Origin: an uncultured Roseobacter sp.
GTDB taxonomy: Bacteria > Pseudomonadota > Alphaproteobacteria > Rhodobacterales > Rhodobacteraceae
Assembly (NCBI RefSeq): GCF_947492555.1
Contig: NZ_CANLNE010000001.1
Location: 310,001 to 374,000, forward strand
DNA length: 64,000 bases
Direction of reading: 5' to 3'
Within the stretch, counting starts at the first letter, position 1. Each line of letters begins with the position of its first letter. The position numbers and the translations under genes are program-made. Shown here in pieces: positions 24,847 through 34,115 of the stretch. A model generated the notes under the pieces. The model ran no database searches, had not been told where the DNA came from, and worked only from the letters and a program-made list of their open reading frames with translations.

Positions 24847-25448
24847 CCCTGCCCATCATTGCCATTCTGCGTGGCATCACCCCGCCCGAAGCCCCTGCCA
24901 TCGCGCAGGCGCTGATCGACGCTGGCATCACCCGGATCGAAGTGCCGCTGAATTCCCCCGATCCGCTGGAAAGCATCGGCACGCTTGTCCGCCAGTTTGG
25001 CGACGACGCGCTTGTCGGTGCGGGCACGGTTCTGACCACCGATGAGGTGAATGCCGTGGCCGAGGTTGGTGGACGTCTGATCGTGTCGCCGAACTGCGAT
25101 GTCGAGGTGATCAAGGCCAGCAAAGCGCTTGACCTGCACAGCTGGCCCGGCGTGTTCACTCCCACCGAGGCCTTCGCCGCCCTGCACGCAGGCGCGGATG
25201 GGCTGAAACTCTTCCCCGGCGCAATGGCGGGCACAGCCGGGCTCGCGGCCATGCGCCCGATCCTGCCCAAGGGCACACTGGTCTACGCTGTGGGCGGTGC
25301 GGGCCCTGAAAACTTCGACCAGTGGATCGCGGCCAGCGCAGACGGGTTTGGCATCGGCTCAGCGCTCTACAAGCCTGGTATGAGCGTGGACGACGTGGCG
25401 ACACAGGCCGTGCGCATCGTTGCAGCCTACAAGAAGGCGGTCGGATGA
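24843..25448 (+). CDS. dgoA: 2-dehydro-3-deoxy-6-phosphogalactonate aldolase
   Basis: DgoA splits KDPGal into pyruvate and glyceraldehyde-3-phosphate by a class I (Schiff base) mechanism. The 201-residue barrel has Glu33 in RIEVPLNSPDPL and the Schiff-base Lys122 in DGLKLFPG. PNSPDP-type loop wording, together with dgoK directly upstream, marks it as the galactonate enzyme, distinct from the Eda at 56520-57161. It overlaps dgoK and the lactonase gene by four bases each. Confidence 0.94.
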   Translation: MTLPIIAILRGITPPEAPAIAQALIDAGITRIEVPLNSPDPLESIGTLVRQFGDDALVGAGTVLTTDEVNAVAEVGGRLIVSPNCDVEVIKASKALDLHSWPGVFTPTEAFAALHAGADGLKLFPGAMAGTAGLAAMRPILPKGTLVYAVGGAGPENFDQWIAASADGFGIGSALYKPGMSVDDVATQAVRIVAAYKKAVG

Positions 25449-26305
25449 GCGCAGAGGTCTTTGACGACCGCCGCTGTTTTTTGGGTGAAGGCCCGCTCTG
25501 GCACCCGCTGCGCGGGCAGCTTTTCTGGTTCGATATCATCGGGCAAAAACTGCTGAGCCGGGATGACAGCGGCCCGTTGGAATGGGCGTTTGACGAACCG
25601 GTTTCAGCCGCAGGCTGGGTGGATCAGGACCATCTTTTGATCGCCTCGGCAAGTGCGCTCTGGCAGTTTGATCTACGCGACGGCGCGCGTACGCAAATCT
25701 GCGCGCTGGAACAGGATACCGCCGCCACGCGCTCGAACGACGGGCGGGCCGACCCCTGGGGCGGCTTCTGGATCGGCACAATGGGGCGGGAGACAGAGCC
25801 GGGCCTTGGCGCGATCTACCGCTATTTTCTGGGCAATTTCCGCAAGCTGATCGGTGACATCACCATTTCCAACGCCATCTGCTTTGCGCCGGACCGCAGT
25901 TGCGCCTATTTCACGGATACCGCCACGCAGCAGCTGATGCGGCTGCCCCTCGACCGCGACGGCTGGCCCTCGGGCGCGCCGGAGCTGTTCATTGATCTTG
26001 GCCCGGACGACCTGAACCCCGATGGTGCGGTGGTGGACCGAAGCGGGACGCTTTGGGTGGCGCAATGGGGCGCGGGCCGCGTAGCCGCCTATGCCCCCGA
26101 CCGGTCGTTCCTGCGCGCCGTCGCGGTGCCGGGGGTGCACGCCACCTGTCCGGCCTTTGGCGGGGCGGATTTCAGCACTCTGTTCGTGACCAGCGCGCGG
26201 CAGGGCTTGCCTGCCGGTGTGGCCCATGATCAAAGCCCGCATGGCCAGACCTTTGCGATCCACGACGTCGGAGAGGGAGCGCCGGAACCAAGGGTGATCC
26301 TATGA
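25445..26305 (+). CDS. SMP-30/gluconolactonase-family lactonase
   Basis: A 286-residue six-bladed propeller of the SMP-30/gluconolactonase/LRE family, expected to hydrolyse galactonolactone to galactonate here. The four divalent-metal ligands of the family line up as Glu15 (GEGPLWHP), Asn98 (RSNDGRADPWG), Asn143 (ISNAICF) and Asp193 (NPDGAVVD). YFTDTATQQLMRLPLD is a further hallmark. There is no signal peptide, so it acts in the cytoplasm. The ATG at 25445 overlaps the dgoA stop; a frame reading from 25322 lies inside dgoA. Substrate assignment rests on neighbours. Confidence 0.9.
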   Translation: MSAEVFDDRRCFLGEGPLWHPLRGQLFWFDIIGQKLLSRDDSGPLEWAFDEPVSAAGWVDQDHLLIASASALWQFDLRDGARTQICALEQDTAATRSNDGRADPWGGFWIGTMGRETEPGLGAIYRYFLGNFRKLIGDITISNAICFAPDRSCAYFTDTATQQLMRLPLDRDGWPSGAPELFIDLGPDDLNPDGAVVDRSGTLWVAQWGAGRVAAYAPDRSFLRAVAVPGVHATCPAFGGADFSTLFVTSARQGLPAGVAHDQSPHGQTFAIHDVGEGAPEPRVIL

Positions 26306-28200
26306 TGCGCAGCCTGGGCGTTTGTTACTATCCCGAACACTGGCCCGAAGAGATGTGGGCGCAGGACGCCGCCGAGATGGTCGCGGCAGGCATCACCTGG
26401 GTGCGCATCGGAGAGTTCGCCTGGAGCCGGATCGAGCCGGAACCCGGCGCGTTTGATTTCAACTGGCTCGACCGCGCCATCGACGTGCTGGCCAGCGCAG
26501 GCCTCAAGATCATCCTCGGCACGCCGACCTGCACCCCGCCGCGCTGGATGCTGACGCGGTTTCCCGACATGCTGGCAGTAGATGCGCAAGGGCATCCGCG
26601 CGGGTTCGGCTCACGACGACACTATTGCTTTAGCCACGACGGTTACCGGCAGGCCAGCGCCGCGATAGCGGAGGTTCTGGGGGACCGCTACGGGCACGAT
26701 CCGCGCATCCATGCCTGGCAAATCGACAATGAATACGGGTGTCATGACACCATCCTCTCCTTCTCCGACGCGGCGCGGGACGCGTTCCGCACTTGGCTCG
26801 CTCAGCGGTATGACAGCATCGACGCGCTGAATATGGCCTGGGGCAATGTCTTCTGGTCGATGGAGTACCGCAGTTTCGATGAGATCGACCTGCCCAACCT
26901 GACCGTGACGCAGCCCAACCCGAGCCACGAACTGGCCTTTCGCCGGTTCAGCTCCGATCAGGTGGTGGCCTATCACGAGGCGCAGGTGACTGCGCTGCGC
27001 GCGCGCACCGACGCGCCGCTCATCCACAACTACATGGGCCGGGTGCTGGATTTTGACCATTTCGACGTGGGCGCATCCATCGACATCGCCAGCTGGGACA
27101 GCTATCCGATTGGGTTCCTGTCGGATCGGCTGGAAGGCAGTGCAGCGCACAAGGCCCGCTACCTGCAACAGGGCGATCCGGATATGCAGGCGTTTCACCA
27201 CGATCTTTACCGTGCTGTCGGACGCGACGACCGCTGGTGGGTGATGGAGCAACAGCCCGGCCCGGTGAACTGGGCGCCGCATAATCCCGCTCCCCTGCCC
27301 GGCATGGTACGGCTCTGGAGCTGGGAGGCTTTTGCCCATGGCGCCGAAGTGGTGAGCTATTTCCGCTGGCGGCAGGCCCCCTTTGCGCAGGAGCAAATGC
27401 ACGCCGGACTGAAACGTCCTGATAACGTGGCAGCACCGGGGCTGGCAGAGGCGGCAGAGGTGGGCCGCGAGATCGCGGAGATGCCGGATATCGCGCTGCA
27501 ACGGGGCCCGGTTGCTTTGGTCTTCGACTACCCCTCTGAATGGGCCTGGGCGACGCTCCCGCAAGGTGACGGCTTTAGCTACTTCCGGCTCATGCTGGAT
27601 GCCTACCGGGCGCTGCGCCGATGCGGTTTCTCGATTGATATCGTACCGTCAAGCACCTCTGATCTCTCCGGATATAAACTCGTCCTTGCACCCGGACTGG
27701 CAACGATACCGGCAGCGCTCTCTGCCGCCCTCCGTCAAACGGTCGCCCTTGTCGGCCCGCGCAGCAACGCAGTGACAGAAGAGCTGGCAATCCGGGTACC
27801 GATGGGGCCGGACCTGCCGGGGCTGGACGTCACAGCCACGCGCGTCGAGAGCCTGCCCCCCCAGATACACCGCCCCGCCGCCGGTGGCGGCACCGTGCAC
27901 CACTGGGTCGAAGACCTTGAGGGGAGCGCCCGCACACTCTTTGAGACCGACGCGGGCGCGCCGATCCTAAAAGGTGACGGCACCCTGCACTACCTCGGGG
28001 CCTGGCCGGATGAGACGCTCTGGGACCGTATCATTCATGACCTGGCAAAAACCGCCGGGCTGGCGGTGCAGACCCTGCCCGAAGGCTTGCGTCTGCGTGA
28101 CACGGCCACCCACCGATTTGCATTCAACTACAGCCCTGAGTCTGTTGATTTTCAAGGAAAAACCATTGCCGCCGCTGGTGTCGTTTGGTGGCCCGTCTAG
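26302..28200 (+). CDS. Beta-galactosidase, glycoside hydrolase family 42
   Basis: A 632-residue GH42 enzyme. It opens with the family text LGVCYYPEHWPEEMWAQDA. The acid/base is Glu144 in QIDNEYGCHD and the nucleophile Glu316 in WVMEQQPG, with the substrate-binding barrel followed by a trimerisation domain (from about 390). There is no signal peptide, so it hydrolyses imported beta-galactosides inside the cell. Its presence beside the GH36 enzyme means both anomers can feed the galactose pathway. The ATG overlaps the lactonase stop. Its TAG shares the palindrome CTAG with the stop of the convergent glucokinase gene, so no terminator separates them. Confidence 0.94.
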   Translation: MMRSLGVCYYPEHWPEEMWAQDAAEMVAAGITWVRIGEFAWSRIEPEPGAFDFNWLDRAIDVLASAGLKIILGTPTCTPPRWMLTRFPDMLAVDAQGHPRGFGSRRHYCFSHDGYRQASAAIAEVLGDRYGHDPRIHAWQIDNEYGCHDTILSFSDAARDAFRTWLAQRYDSIDALNMAWGNVFWSMEYRSFDEIDLPNLTVTQPNPSHELAFRRFSSDQVVAYHEAQVTALRARTDAPLIHNYMGRVLDFDHFDVGASIDIASWDSYPIGFLSDRLEGSAAHKARYLQQGDPDMQAFHHDLYRAVGRDDRWWVMEQQPGPVNWAPHNPAPLPGMVRLWSWEAFAHGAEVVSYFRWRQAPFAQEQMHAGLKRPDNVAAPGLAEAAEVGREIAEMPDIALQRGPVALVFDYPSEWAWATLPQGDGFSYFRLMLDAYRALRRCGFSIDIVPSSTSDLSGYKLVLAPGLATIPAALSAALRQTVALVGPRSNAVTEELAIRVPMGPDLPGLDVTATRVESLPPQIHRPAAGGGTVHHWVEDLEGSARTLFETDAGAPILKGDGTLHYLGAWPDETLWDRIIHDLAKTAGLAVQTLPEGLRLRDTATHRFAFNYSPESVDFQGKTIAAAGVVWWPV

Positions 28201-29132
28201 GCGCGGGCCTTGGCATAGGCGAGACACCCCAAAAGCGCTGCCTCATCCTGTGTGATCACTGAAATGGCAACCGGTGGCAATTCGGATTTCACCGTGGGCT
28301 GCTGGGTCACCGCACTGGTGAAAATGTCGTGCGCCGGGCTTTCCAGAAGCGCCCGCACCACGGACCCGGCCAGAAAAATGCCGCCCGTCGGCATGTAGAG
28401 CAGCCGCAAATCCTGTATCCACTCGCCCAGCATCCGGGCAAAGACATCACGGCTGGCCTGCGCCTGCGCGTCTCCGACGCTTGCGCGTTCGATAACATCG
28501 CGCGCAGTGATGGCAGGCGCGCCCGTCGCCTCCGCATGCAGACGGGACAGACCGGGTCCCGAAATGACATCCTCAACACAGCGGACCCAATCCGCAGAGC
28601 GCCCCAGATAGGCCTCCAGCGGGCGGCGCAAACGCGACGGCAAACTTCCCAGCCCGGCCTCCGCCAGCAGGCAGGTTACACCGCCCTCATGGGTCAGCAC
28701 CGGGCTGACGTTGAAACCCGTTCCGATCCCCACAACCAGCCGCTGCATCTGATGCGGCGCGGGCACGTCGGGCGCCAGGATCGTGCGCAGACCGTCCGCG
28801 TTCAAACTATCAAGAGCATAGCCCAACGCACTGAGATCATTAAATAAGTCGACGCGCTTGGCGGAATGTGCGGCAGTCAGAGCAGCGGTATCGAAATGCC
28901 AGTCCCGGTTTGTCAGCCGTGCGCGTGCGCCATCGCCCGGACCGGCCACCGCAATGGTCAGCGCCTCGACCGTCTTCACCTGCGCATGCGCGAGATAGGC
29001 GTCCAATACCGCGTCAAAACTGGCATAATCGTCATTTGGGAACCGCCGCGTCAGGGTGCCGTCAATCACCCCGCCTCTGGCACAGGCAAACCGCACGTTC
29101 GTGCCCCCAACGTCTGCCAGAATCAATGCCAT
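28197..29132 (-). CDS. glk: Glucokinase
   Basis: A 311-residue ATP-dependent glucokinase of the Glk (PF02685) family. The phosphate-binding motif ADVGGTNVRFA is at 6-16, the catalytic pair Asn98-Asp99 is in LFNDLSALGYAL and GIGTGFNVSPV is the second nucleotide segment. It is the last gene of the xylose operon, 12 bases after xylA, with GAGGA nine bases before its ATG. It would make glucose-6-phosphate for Edd/Eda or for glycogen storage by the downstream glg genes. Confidence 0.9.
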   Translation of the reverse strand: MALILADVGGTNVRFACARGGVIDGTLTRRFPNDDYASFDAVLDAYLAHAQVKTVEALTIAVAGPGDGARARLTNRDWHFDTAALTAAHSAKRVDLFNDLSALGYALDSLNADGLRTILAPDVPAPHQMQRLVVGIGTGFNVSPVLTHEGGVTCLLAEAGLGSLPSRLRRPLEAYLGRSADWVRCVEDVISGPGLSRLHAEATGAPAITARDVIERASVGDAQAQASRDVFARMLGEWIQDLRLLYMPTGGIFLAGSVVRALLESPAHDIFTSAVTQQPTVKSELPPVAISVITQDEAALLGCLAYAKARA

Positions 29133-29144
29133 ATCTTTTAGTCC

Positions 29145-30449
29145 TCAGACAAATCGGTTGACGTAGTTTTCCAGAATTTCCTGCTGGCCGGAGCGGGGCT
29201 GCGGATTGATTCCGTCCGCCGCCACGACAGCTTCAAGATCTTCCAGCGTGGCATTTTGCAACCAACCCTGCGCGGTGTCGCCGTCCCAGCCTGCGTATCG
29301 TGCGGCGCGGGCCGCTTCAAGACCACCATCCTCCAGCATCGCAGCGGCCGCCTTCAGTCCGCGCGCGCAGATGTCCATCGCGCCCACATGGGCGGCAATC
29401 AGGTCTTTCGGGTCAAGGCTCTGGCGGCGCAGCTTGGCGTCAAAATTGGTGCCGCCAGTGGTGAAGCCCCCCGCCTTGAGCACCTCGTAATAGGCCAGTG
29501 CCACCTCCGGCACGTTGTTGGGGAATTGGTCGGTGTCCCAGCCGGACTGGTAATCGTTGCGGTTCATGTCGATGGAGCCAAAGATGCCCAGAGCAGAGGC
29601 CATCGCCAGCTCATGTTCAAAGCTGTGGTCCGCCAGGATCGCGTGGCCCTGTTCGATGTTCATCTGCACCTCAGCCTCCAACCCGAATTCCTTGAGGAAA
29701 CCGTAGACTGTTGCCACGTCGTAGTCATACTGATGCTTGGTGGGTTCCTGCGGCTTGGGTTCGATCAGGATCGCGCCCTTGAAGCCGATCTTGTGCTTGT
29801 AATCGACCACCATCTGCAGGAAGCGCCCGGCCTGCGCGCGCTCGCGTTTCAGGTCGGTGTTGAGCAGTGTCTCGTACCCTTCACGCCCGCCCCAGAGCAC
29901 GTAGTTTTCACCACCCAGCTTATGTGTGGCGTCGAGGCAGTTCTTCACCGTGGCGGCAGACCAGGCAAAGACCTCCGGGTCGGGGTTGGTGGCGGCCCCG
30001 GACATGAAGCGCCGGTGCGAAAAGAGGTTCGCGGTGCCCCAGAGGAGCTTGGGACCCTGCGCTTCCATTTTCTGACCGATATAGTCGATGATCTCTTCGA
30101 AATTGCGTTTGCTCTCGGCGAAACTGTCTCCTTCGGGGCGGATATCGGCATCGTGCCAGCAGTAGTAGGGCTGGCCCAGAAGGGCGAACATTTCAAAGGC
30201 CACATCAGCCTTGAGGCGCGCCAGATCCATCGTCTCGCCAAACCACGGACGTTCGAAGGTCTGCCCGCCGAAGGGATCGCCACCGGGCCAGGCAAAGCTG
30301 TGCCACCAGGCCACGGCAAAGCGCAGGTGGTCCTCCATGCGCTTGCCCGCAACCACCTCGTCAGCGTTGTAGTGGCGATAGGCGAGTTGGTCCGCCGGGG
30401 CATCGGGCGCATAGGTGACGGGCGAGATGCCAGCGAAGAAGTCGGTCAT
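29145..30449 (-). CDS. xylA: Xylose isomerase
   Basis: XylA interconverts D-xylose and D-xylulose. The 434-residue protein is of the longer (class II) type. The catalytic His99 and Asp102 are in YCWHDADI, and metal-site segments [50 protein letters not shown] and [15 protein letters not shown] are all intact. AAGGAGG precedes the ATG, and the start overlaps the xylB stop by four bases. Confidence 0.97.
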   Translation of the reverse strand: MTDFFAGISPVTYAPDAPADQLAYRHYNADEVVAGKRMEDHLRFAVAWWHSFAWPGGDPFGGQTFERPWFGETMDLARLKADVAFEMFALLGQPYYCWHDADIRPEGDSFAESKRNFEEIIDYIGQKMEAQGPKLLWGTANLFSHRRFMSGAATNPDPEVFAWSAATVKNCLDATHKLGGENYVLWGGREGYETLLNTDLKRERAQAGRFLQMVVDYKHKIGFKGAILIEPKPQEPTKHQYDYDVATVYGFLKEFGLEAEVQMNIEQGHAILADHSFEHELAMASALGIFGSIDMNRNDYQSGWDTDQFPNNVPEVALAYYEVLKAGGFTTGGTNFDAKLRRQSLDPKDLIAAHVGAMDICARGLKAAAAMLEDGGLEAARAARYAGWDGDTAQGWLQNATLEDLEAVVAADGINPQPRSGQQEILENYVNRFV

Positions 30450-31885
30450 AGAGCCTCCTTAAGGGCCGCGTAGGCGGCACGGTATTGCGCGTGTTTGTCG
30501 AGGAACGCGGATGTGAGTGTGGTGTCAGGGTCGATGCTGCGGGCAGTGGCCGGGGGGGTGGCGATCTCCGCACCCGCACCGGTCGCGGCCATGAGCCCCA
30601 GCCGCGCGGCCCCGAAGGCACCACCGAAGTCCCCCGCCTCCGGCAGGTCGATGGGCATATCGAGGAGCGTAGCGAGCGCTTGCAGCCAATAGTCGGACTT
30701 ACTGCCCCCGCCGACGGCAACCAGCGTATCTATCTGTGTGCCTGTACTGCGCAGCGCCTCATAGCTGTCGCGGAACGCAAAGCTGACACCTTCTAGCACG
30801 GCGCGGGTCCCGGCGGTGCGATCGGTGGCATGGCCAAGACCGAGAAAGGCACCACGGGCCGCGGCATCGTTGTGCGGGGTGCGCTCGCCACCGAGGTACG
30901 GCAGGAACAGCGGCTCTCCGGGCGCTTGCAGCAGGCCGAGATCGGACGTGAGGCTGCCCGCATCGGACCCAATGAGCCCTGCGTACCAATTCAGCGCATC
31001 GGTGCAGGCGAGGATCACACCCATCTGGTGCCACGTCTCGGGCAGCGCGTGACAGAAGGTATGCACGGCGGAAGGCGCATCGGGCTGGTAGGCAGCGCTG
31101 GCGGCAAAGAGCACCCCAGAGGTGCCGAGCGACAGGAACGCCTGCCCCGGTTTCACAACCCCCATGCCAACGGCTGAGGCGGCGTTGTCTCCGGCGCCGC
31201 CAGCAACGACGACACCTTTTGGAAAGCCCCAGCGGTCAGCCAATGTATCGCGGAGCGTGCCGGAGGGGGCTGACCCTTCGACCAGCGCGGGCATGTGATC
31301 CCGGCTGAGGCCCGAGGCGCCGAGCAGTGCATCCGACCAGTCTCTCGCGCCGATGTCCAGCCAACTGGTGCCCGCCGCGTCGGACATTTCGGAGACGGTC
31401 TCACCCGTGAGCCAGAGGCGCAGATAGTCCTTTGGTAGAAGGATCTTGGCGATTTTGTCCCAGATGTCGGGCTCGTTCACGCGCACCCAATCGACTTTCG
31501 GCGCGGTGAAGCCGGGAAAAACGATGTTGCCGGTGATCGCACGCCACTGCGGGTCGGCATCGAAGGCGGCGGCTTCCGCATGGCTGCGCGTGTCATTCCA
31601 GAGCATACAGGGCCTCAGAACGTCGCCCGCTGCGTCAAGCAGCGTGGCGCCATGCATGTGCCCGCTGAGCCCGACGCCGCGCACCGCATCCAGCGGGTGT
31701 TGCGCGGCCAGTGCGGTCATCGCGATTTCGGTCGCGGCAAGCCAGTCCGCCGGGTTCTGCTCTGACCAGCCACTGTGCGGGCGCTGCACGGTCAGCGGCG
31801 CCGTTGCTTCCGCAACCAGCCGCTGATCCGCGTCGATCAGCAAGGCCTTCAGGCCGGAAGTACCGAGATCGAGCCCAAGGTACAT
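30446..31885 (-). CDS. xylB: Xylulokinase
   Basis: XylB makes xylulose-5-phosphate for the pentose phosphate pathway. The 479-residue FGGY kinase has the phosphate motif [11 protein letters not shown] (6-16), substrate segment [13 protein letters not shown], and the catalytic Asp233 in [12 protein letters not shown] at the same position as in E. coli XylB. It begins three bases after the ABC ATPase stop and overlaps xylA. Confidence 0.96.
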   Translation of the reverse strand: MYLGLDLGTSGLKALLIDADQRLVAEATAPLTVQRPHSGWSEQNPADWLAATEIAMTALAAQHPLDAVRGVGLSGHMHGATLLDAAGDVLRPCMLWNDTRSHAEAAAFDADPQWRAITGNIVFPGFTAPKVDWVRVNEPDIWDKIAKILLPKDYLRLWLTGETVSEMSDAAGTSWLDIGARDWSDALLGASGLSRDHMPALVEGSAPSGTLRDTLADRWGFPKGVVVAGGAGDNAASAVGMGVVKPGQAFLSLGTSGVLFAASAAYQPDAPSAVHTFCHALPETWHQMGVILACTDALNWYAGLIGSDAGSLTSDLGLLQAPGEPLFLPYLGGERTPHNDAAARGAFLGLGHATDRTAGTRAVLEGVSFAFRDSYEALRSTGTQIDTLVAVGGGSKSDYWLQALATLLDMPIDLPEAGDFGGAFGAARLGLMAATGAGAEIATPPATARSIDPDTTLTSAFLDKHAQYRAAYAALKEAL

Positions 31886-31888
31886 GGG

Positions 31889-32650
31889 TCAGGCCGCCTG
31901 ATCCGGCTTCTTGCCCATGATGATCATGCTGAGGATATCGTCCTCGGTCACATCCTCGACGCGCTCAGTCCCGATCATCTTGCCGTTTTTCATAACGGAG
32001 ACGCGATCGCATAGCTCCAGCATTTCGCGGGTGTCGTGGCTGATCAGGAAGATGCCAAGGCCCTGCTTTTTCAGCTCTTGGATGAGGTCCGCCACCATCT
32101 GCGTTTCATGCACCCCCAAGGCGGCGGTGGGTTCATCCATGATCAGGATCTTCGCCTTGAAATAGACTGCCTTGGCGATTGCCACCGATTGCCGCTGGCC
32201 ACCTGAGAGTGCGCTGACCGGCTCCTTGAGCTTGCGGAAGTTGGGGTTGAGCCGGGCCATGATCTTGGCGGTCTCGCTCTCCATCTTAGCGTCATCGACG
32301 AAGCCAGCCGCCGTGGTCAACTCGCGCCCCAGAAAAAGGTTGGAGGCGGCATCCAGATTGTCGGCCAGCGCTAGCGTCTGGTAGATCGTCTCGATGTTAT
32401 AGTCGCGCGCGTCGCGGGGGCTGTTGATCTCGGCGGGTTGGCCCTCGATCCAGATCTCGCCACCATCCTTCTGGTAAGCGCCCGAGAGGATTTTAATCAG
32501 CGTCGACTTGCCCGCCCCGTTGTGACCCAGAAGGCCAACAACTTCACCGGGGTAGAGATCGAGGCTCACGTGATCCACGGCGCGAATGCCGCCGAATGAG
32601 ATCGAAATATCCTTGAGCTGGACGAGCGGGGTTTGAGATGTGTCTGTCAT
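31889..32650 (-). CDS. xylG: Xylose ABC transporter ATP-binding protein
   Basis: A 253-residue single-domain sugar ATPase, resembling FrcA-type ATPases, not the double-domain XylG of E. coli, which is about twice as long. Walker A GHNGAGKS is at 42-49, signature ALSGGQRQSVAIAKA, Walker B ILIMDEPTAALG and the switch His in LISHDTREML. The ATG at 32650 follows GAGGG. By location between xylH and xylB it energises xylose uptake; presumably it works as a homodimer. Confidence 0.92.
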   Translation of the reverse strand: MTDTSQTPLVQLKDISISFGGIRAVDHVSLDLYPGEVVGLLGHNGAGKSTLIKILSGAYQKDGGEIWIEGQPAEINSPRDARDYNIETIYQTLALADNLDAASNLFLGRELTTAAGFVDDAKMESETAKIMARLNPNFRKLKEPVSALSGGQRQSVAIAKAVYFKAKILIMDEPTAALGVHETQMVADLIQELKKQGLGIFLISHDTREMLELCDRVSVMKNGKMIGTERVEDVTEDDILSMIIMGKKPDQAA

Positions 32651-32661
32651 GATCTGCGCCC

Positions 32662-33984
32662 TCACTTGGATCTGCGACGGTAGAGAATGTCGAGGTAGAC
32701 GGCCAGCACAAGGACCGAGCCCACGACAACCTGTTGGATGGCGGCATCAAAGCCGATCAGCACCATGCCGGTTTGCAGCGATTGCATGACCAGCGCGCCA
32801 AGGATGGCGCCGTAGATGGTGCCGACCCCGCCCGCAAGCGAGGTGCCCCCGATCACGGCTGCGGCGATCACGTAGAGCTCATCAAGCGTGCCGAGCGCGT
32901 TGGTGGCCGACCCAAGACGGGCGGAGGCCACCACAGCCGAGAGACCGGTGAGCGCGCCCATCAGGGCAAAAATCTTTACGGTCATCCAGCGGGTGTTGAT
33001 GCCGGCAAGCTCTGCCGCTTCGGGGTTGCCGCCGATGGCATAGACGTAGCGGCCAAAGCGGGTGCGCGACATCAGGATGGTCATGAAGATGGCAACGGCA
33101 ACGAGGATCAGAACCGGGATCGCAAAGCCGTGCGATATGAAGAGGCCACCTTCGGGAATGGTAATGCCCTCAGCTTCGGCATAGCGGCGCACGATACCAC
33201 GCGGCCAAGGGTAGGCGTTGACCAGCAGCACCGCGCCGATCACAGCGCCACAGCCGACGATGGCAAGGAAGGTTTCCGCCCAGACCGGGCGCTGTGCAAT
33301 GTGAAACGTGGTACGCTTGCGCCGGCCCATCAGAATGAGCCCGAGCACGGCGACACAACCGAGGATACCAACGATCCAGCTGCCGGTGGCACCGATGGCC
33401 CCGTAGGGACCGCCGCCCATGAGCCGGAAGGTCGGGTCAACGGGCGAGATCGTTTCGCCCCGCGCGACGAGAAAGGCAGCACCGCGCCAAACCAGCAGCC
33501 CGCCCAGCGTCACGATGAAGGCCGGGATCTTGCCGTAGGCGATAAGCGCACCGTGGAACGCGCCGATGAAGCTGCCACAGAGAATGCCGATGATCACCGC
33601 GATGATCCAGATCATCGGGTGGCCGAGGCCGAGGAACTGCGGCAGGATATTGACCTGCACAACCCCCATGACAATCGCGCAGAAGCCGAGCATCGAGCCC
33701 ACGGAGAGGTCGATGTGCCGGGTGATGATCACCAGCACCATGCCGGTCGCCATGATCCCGATGGAGGCGGTCTGGACCGAGAGGTTCCACAGGTTGCGGG
33801 GCGTCAGGAAGGCCCCAAAGCCGTTCACCAATTGGCCATAGACATGAAACCCGATCCAGATGATCGCCAGCGCACCCAGCATCCCCAGCAAACGGGTGTC
33901 GAGCTCGGTCTCGCGGAAGAAGCGCGCGATGGCGCCTTCGGGTTCCTTGGTGGTACCGGGTGGTTGGGTGGTTTGATCGGTCAT
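32662..33984 (-). CDS. xylH: Xylose ABC transporter permease
   Basis: A 440-residue CUT2-type permease of the XylH/RbsC family. Family segments are ASIGIMATGMVLVIITRHIDLSVGSMLGF, KIPAFIVTLGGLLVWRG and YVYAIGGNPEAAELAGI. About ten membrane helices are visible. A large loop or extra region (about 190-290) enlarges it beyond RbsC, as in XylH. It lies 131 bases after xylF, and a GC-rich stem-loop sits in that gap. Confidence 0.94.
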   Translation of the reverse strand: MTDQTTQPPGTTKEPEGAIARFFRETELDTRLLGMLGALAIIWIGFHVYGQLVNGFGAFLTPRNLWNLSVQTASIGIMATGMVLVIITRHIDLSVGSMLGFCAIVMGVVQVNILPQFLGLGHPMIWIIAVIIGILCGSFIGAFHGALIAYGKIPAFIVTLGGLLVWRGAAFLVARGETISPVDPTFRLMGGGPYGAIGATGSWIVGILGCVAVLGLILMGRRKRTTFHIAQRPVWAETFLAIVGCGAVIGAVLLVNAYPWPRGIVRRYAEAEGITIPEGGLFISHGFAIPVLILVAVAIFMTILMSRTRFGRYVYAIGGNPEAAELAGINTRWMTVKIFALMGALTGLSAVVASARLGSATNALGTLDELYVIAAAVIGGTSLAGGVGTIYGAILGALVMQSLQTGMVLIGFDAAIQQVVVGSVLVLAVYLDILYRRRSK

Positions 33985-34076
33985 GGTGCAGCACGCCCCT
34001 GGCGAGATATACCTCTCTTGTCTGCGTGACGGTCACGCGAGCGAAGGCAGATCAGGCACTGTAGAAAGTTGAAAGA

Positions 34077-34102
34077 GCCGGGCGCGGCAGTGCGCGCCCG
34101 GC
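34077..34102 (-). terminator. Stem-loop between xylF and xylH
   Basis: A perfect 10-bp stem, GCCGGGCGCG (34077-34086)/CGCGCCCGGC (34093-34102), with a 6-base loop. On the minus strand it is followed by TCTTTCAACTTTCT, a broken T-rich tract. It starts 14 bases after the xylF stop. Partial termination would raise xylF expression over xylHGBA. Confidence 0.7.
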
Positions 34103-34115
34103 AGATCGTCAAGGA

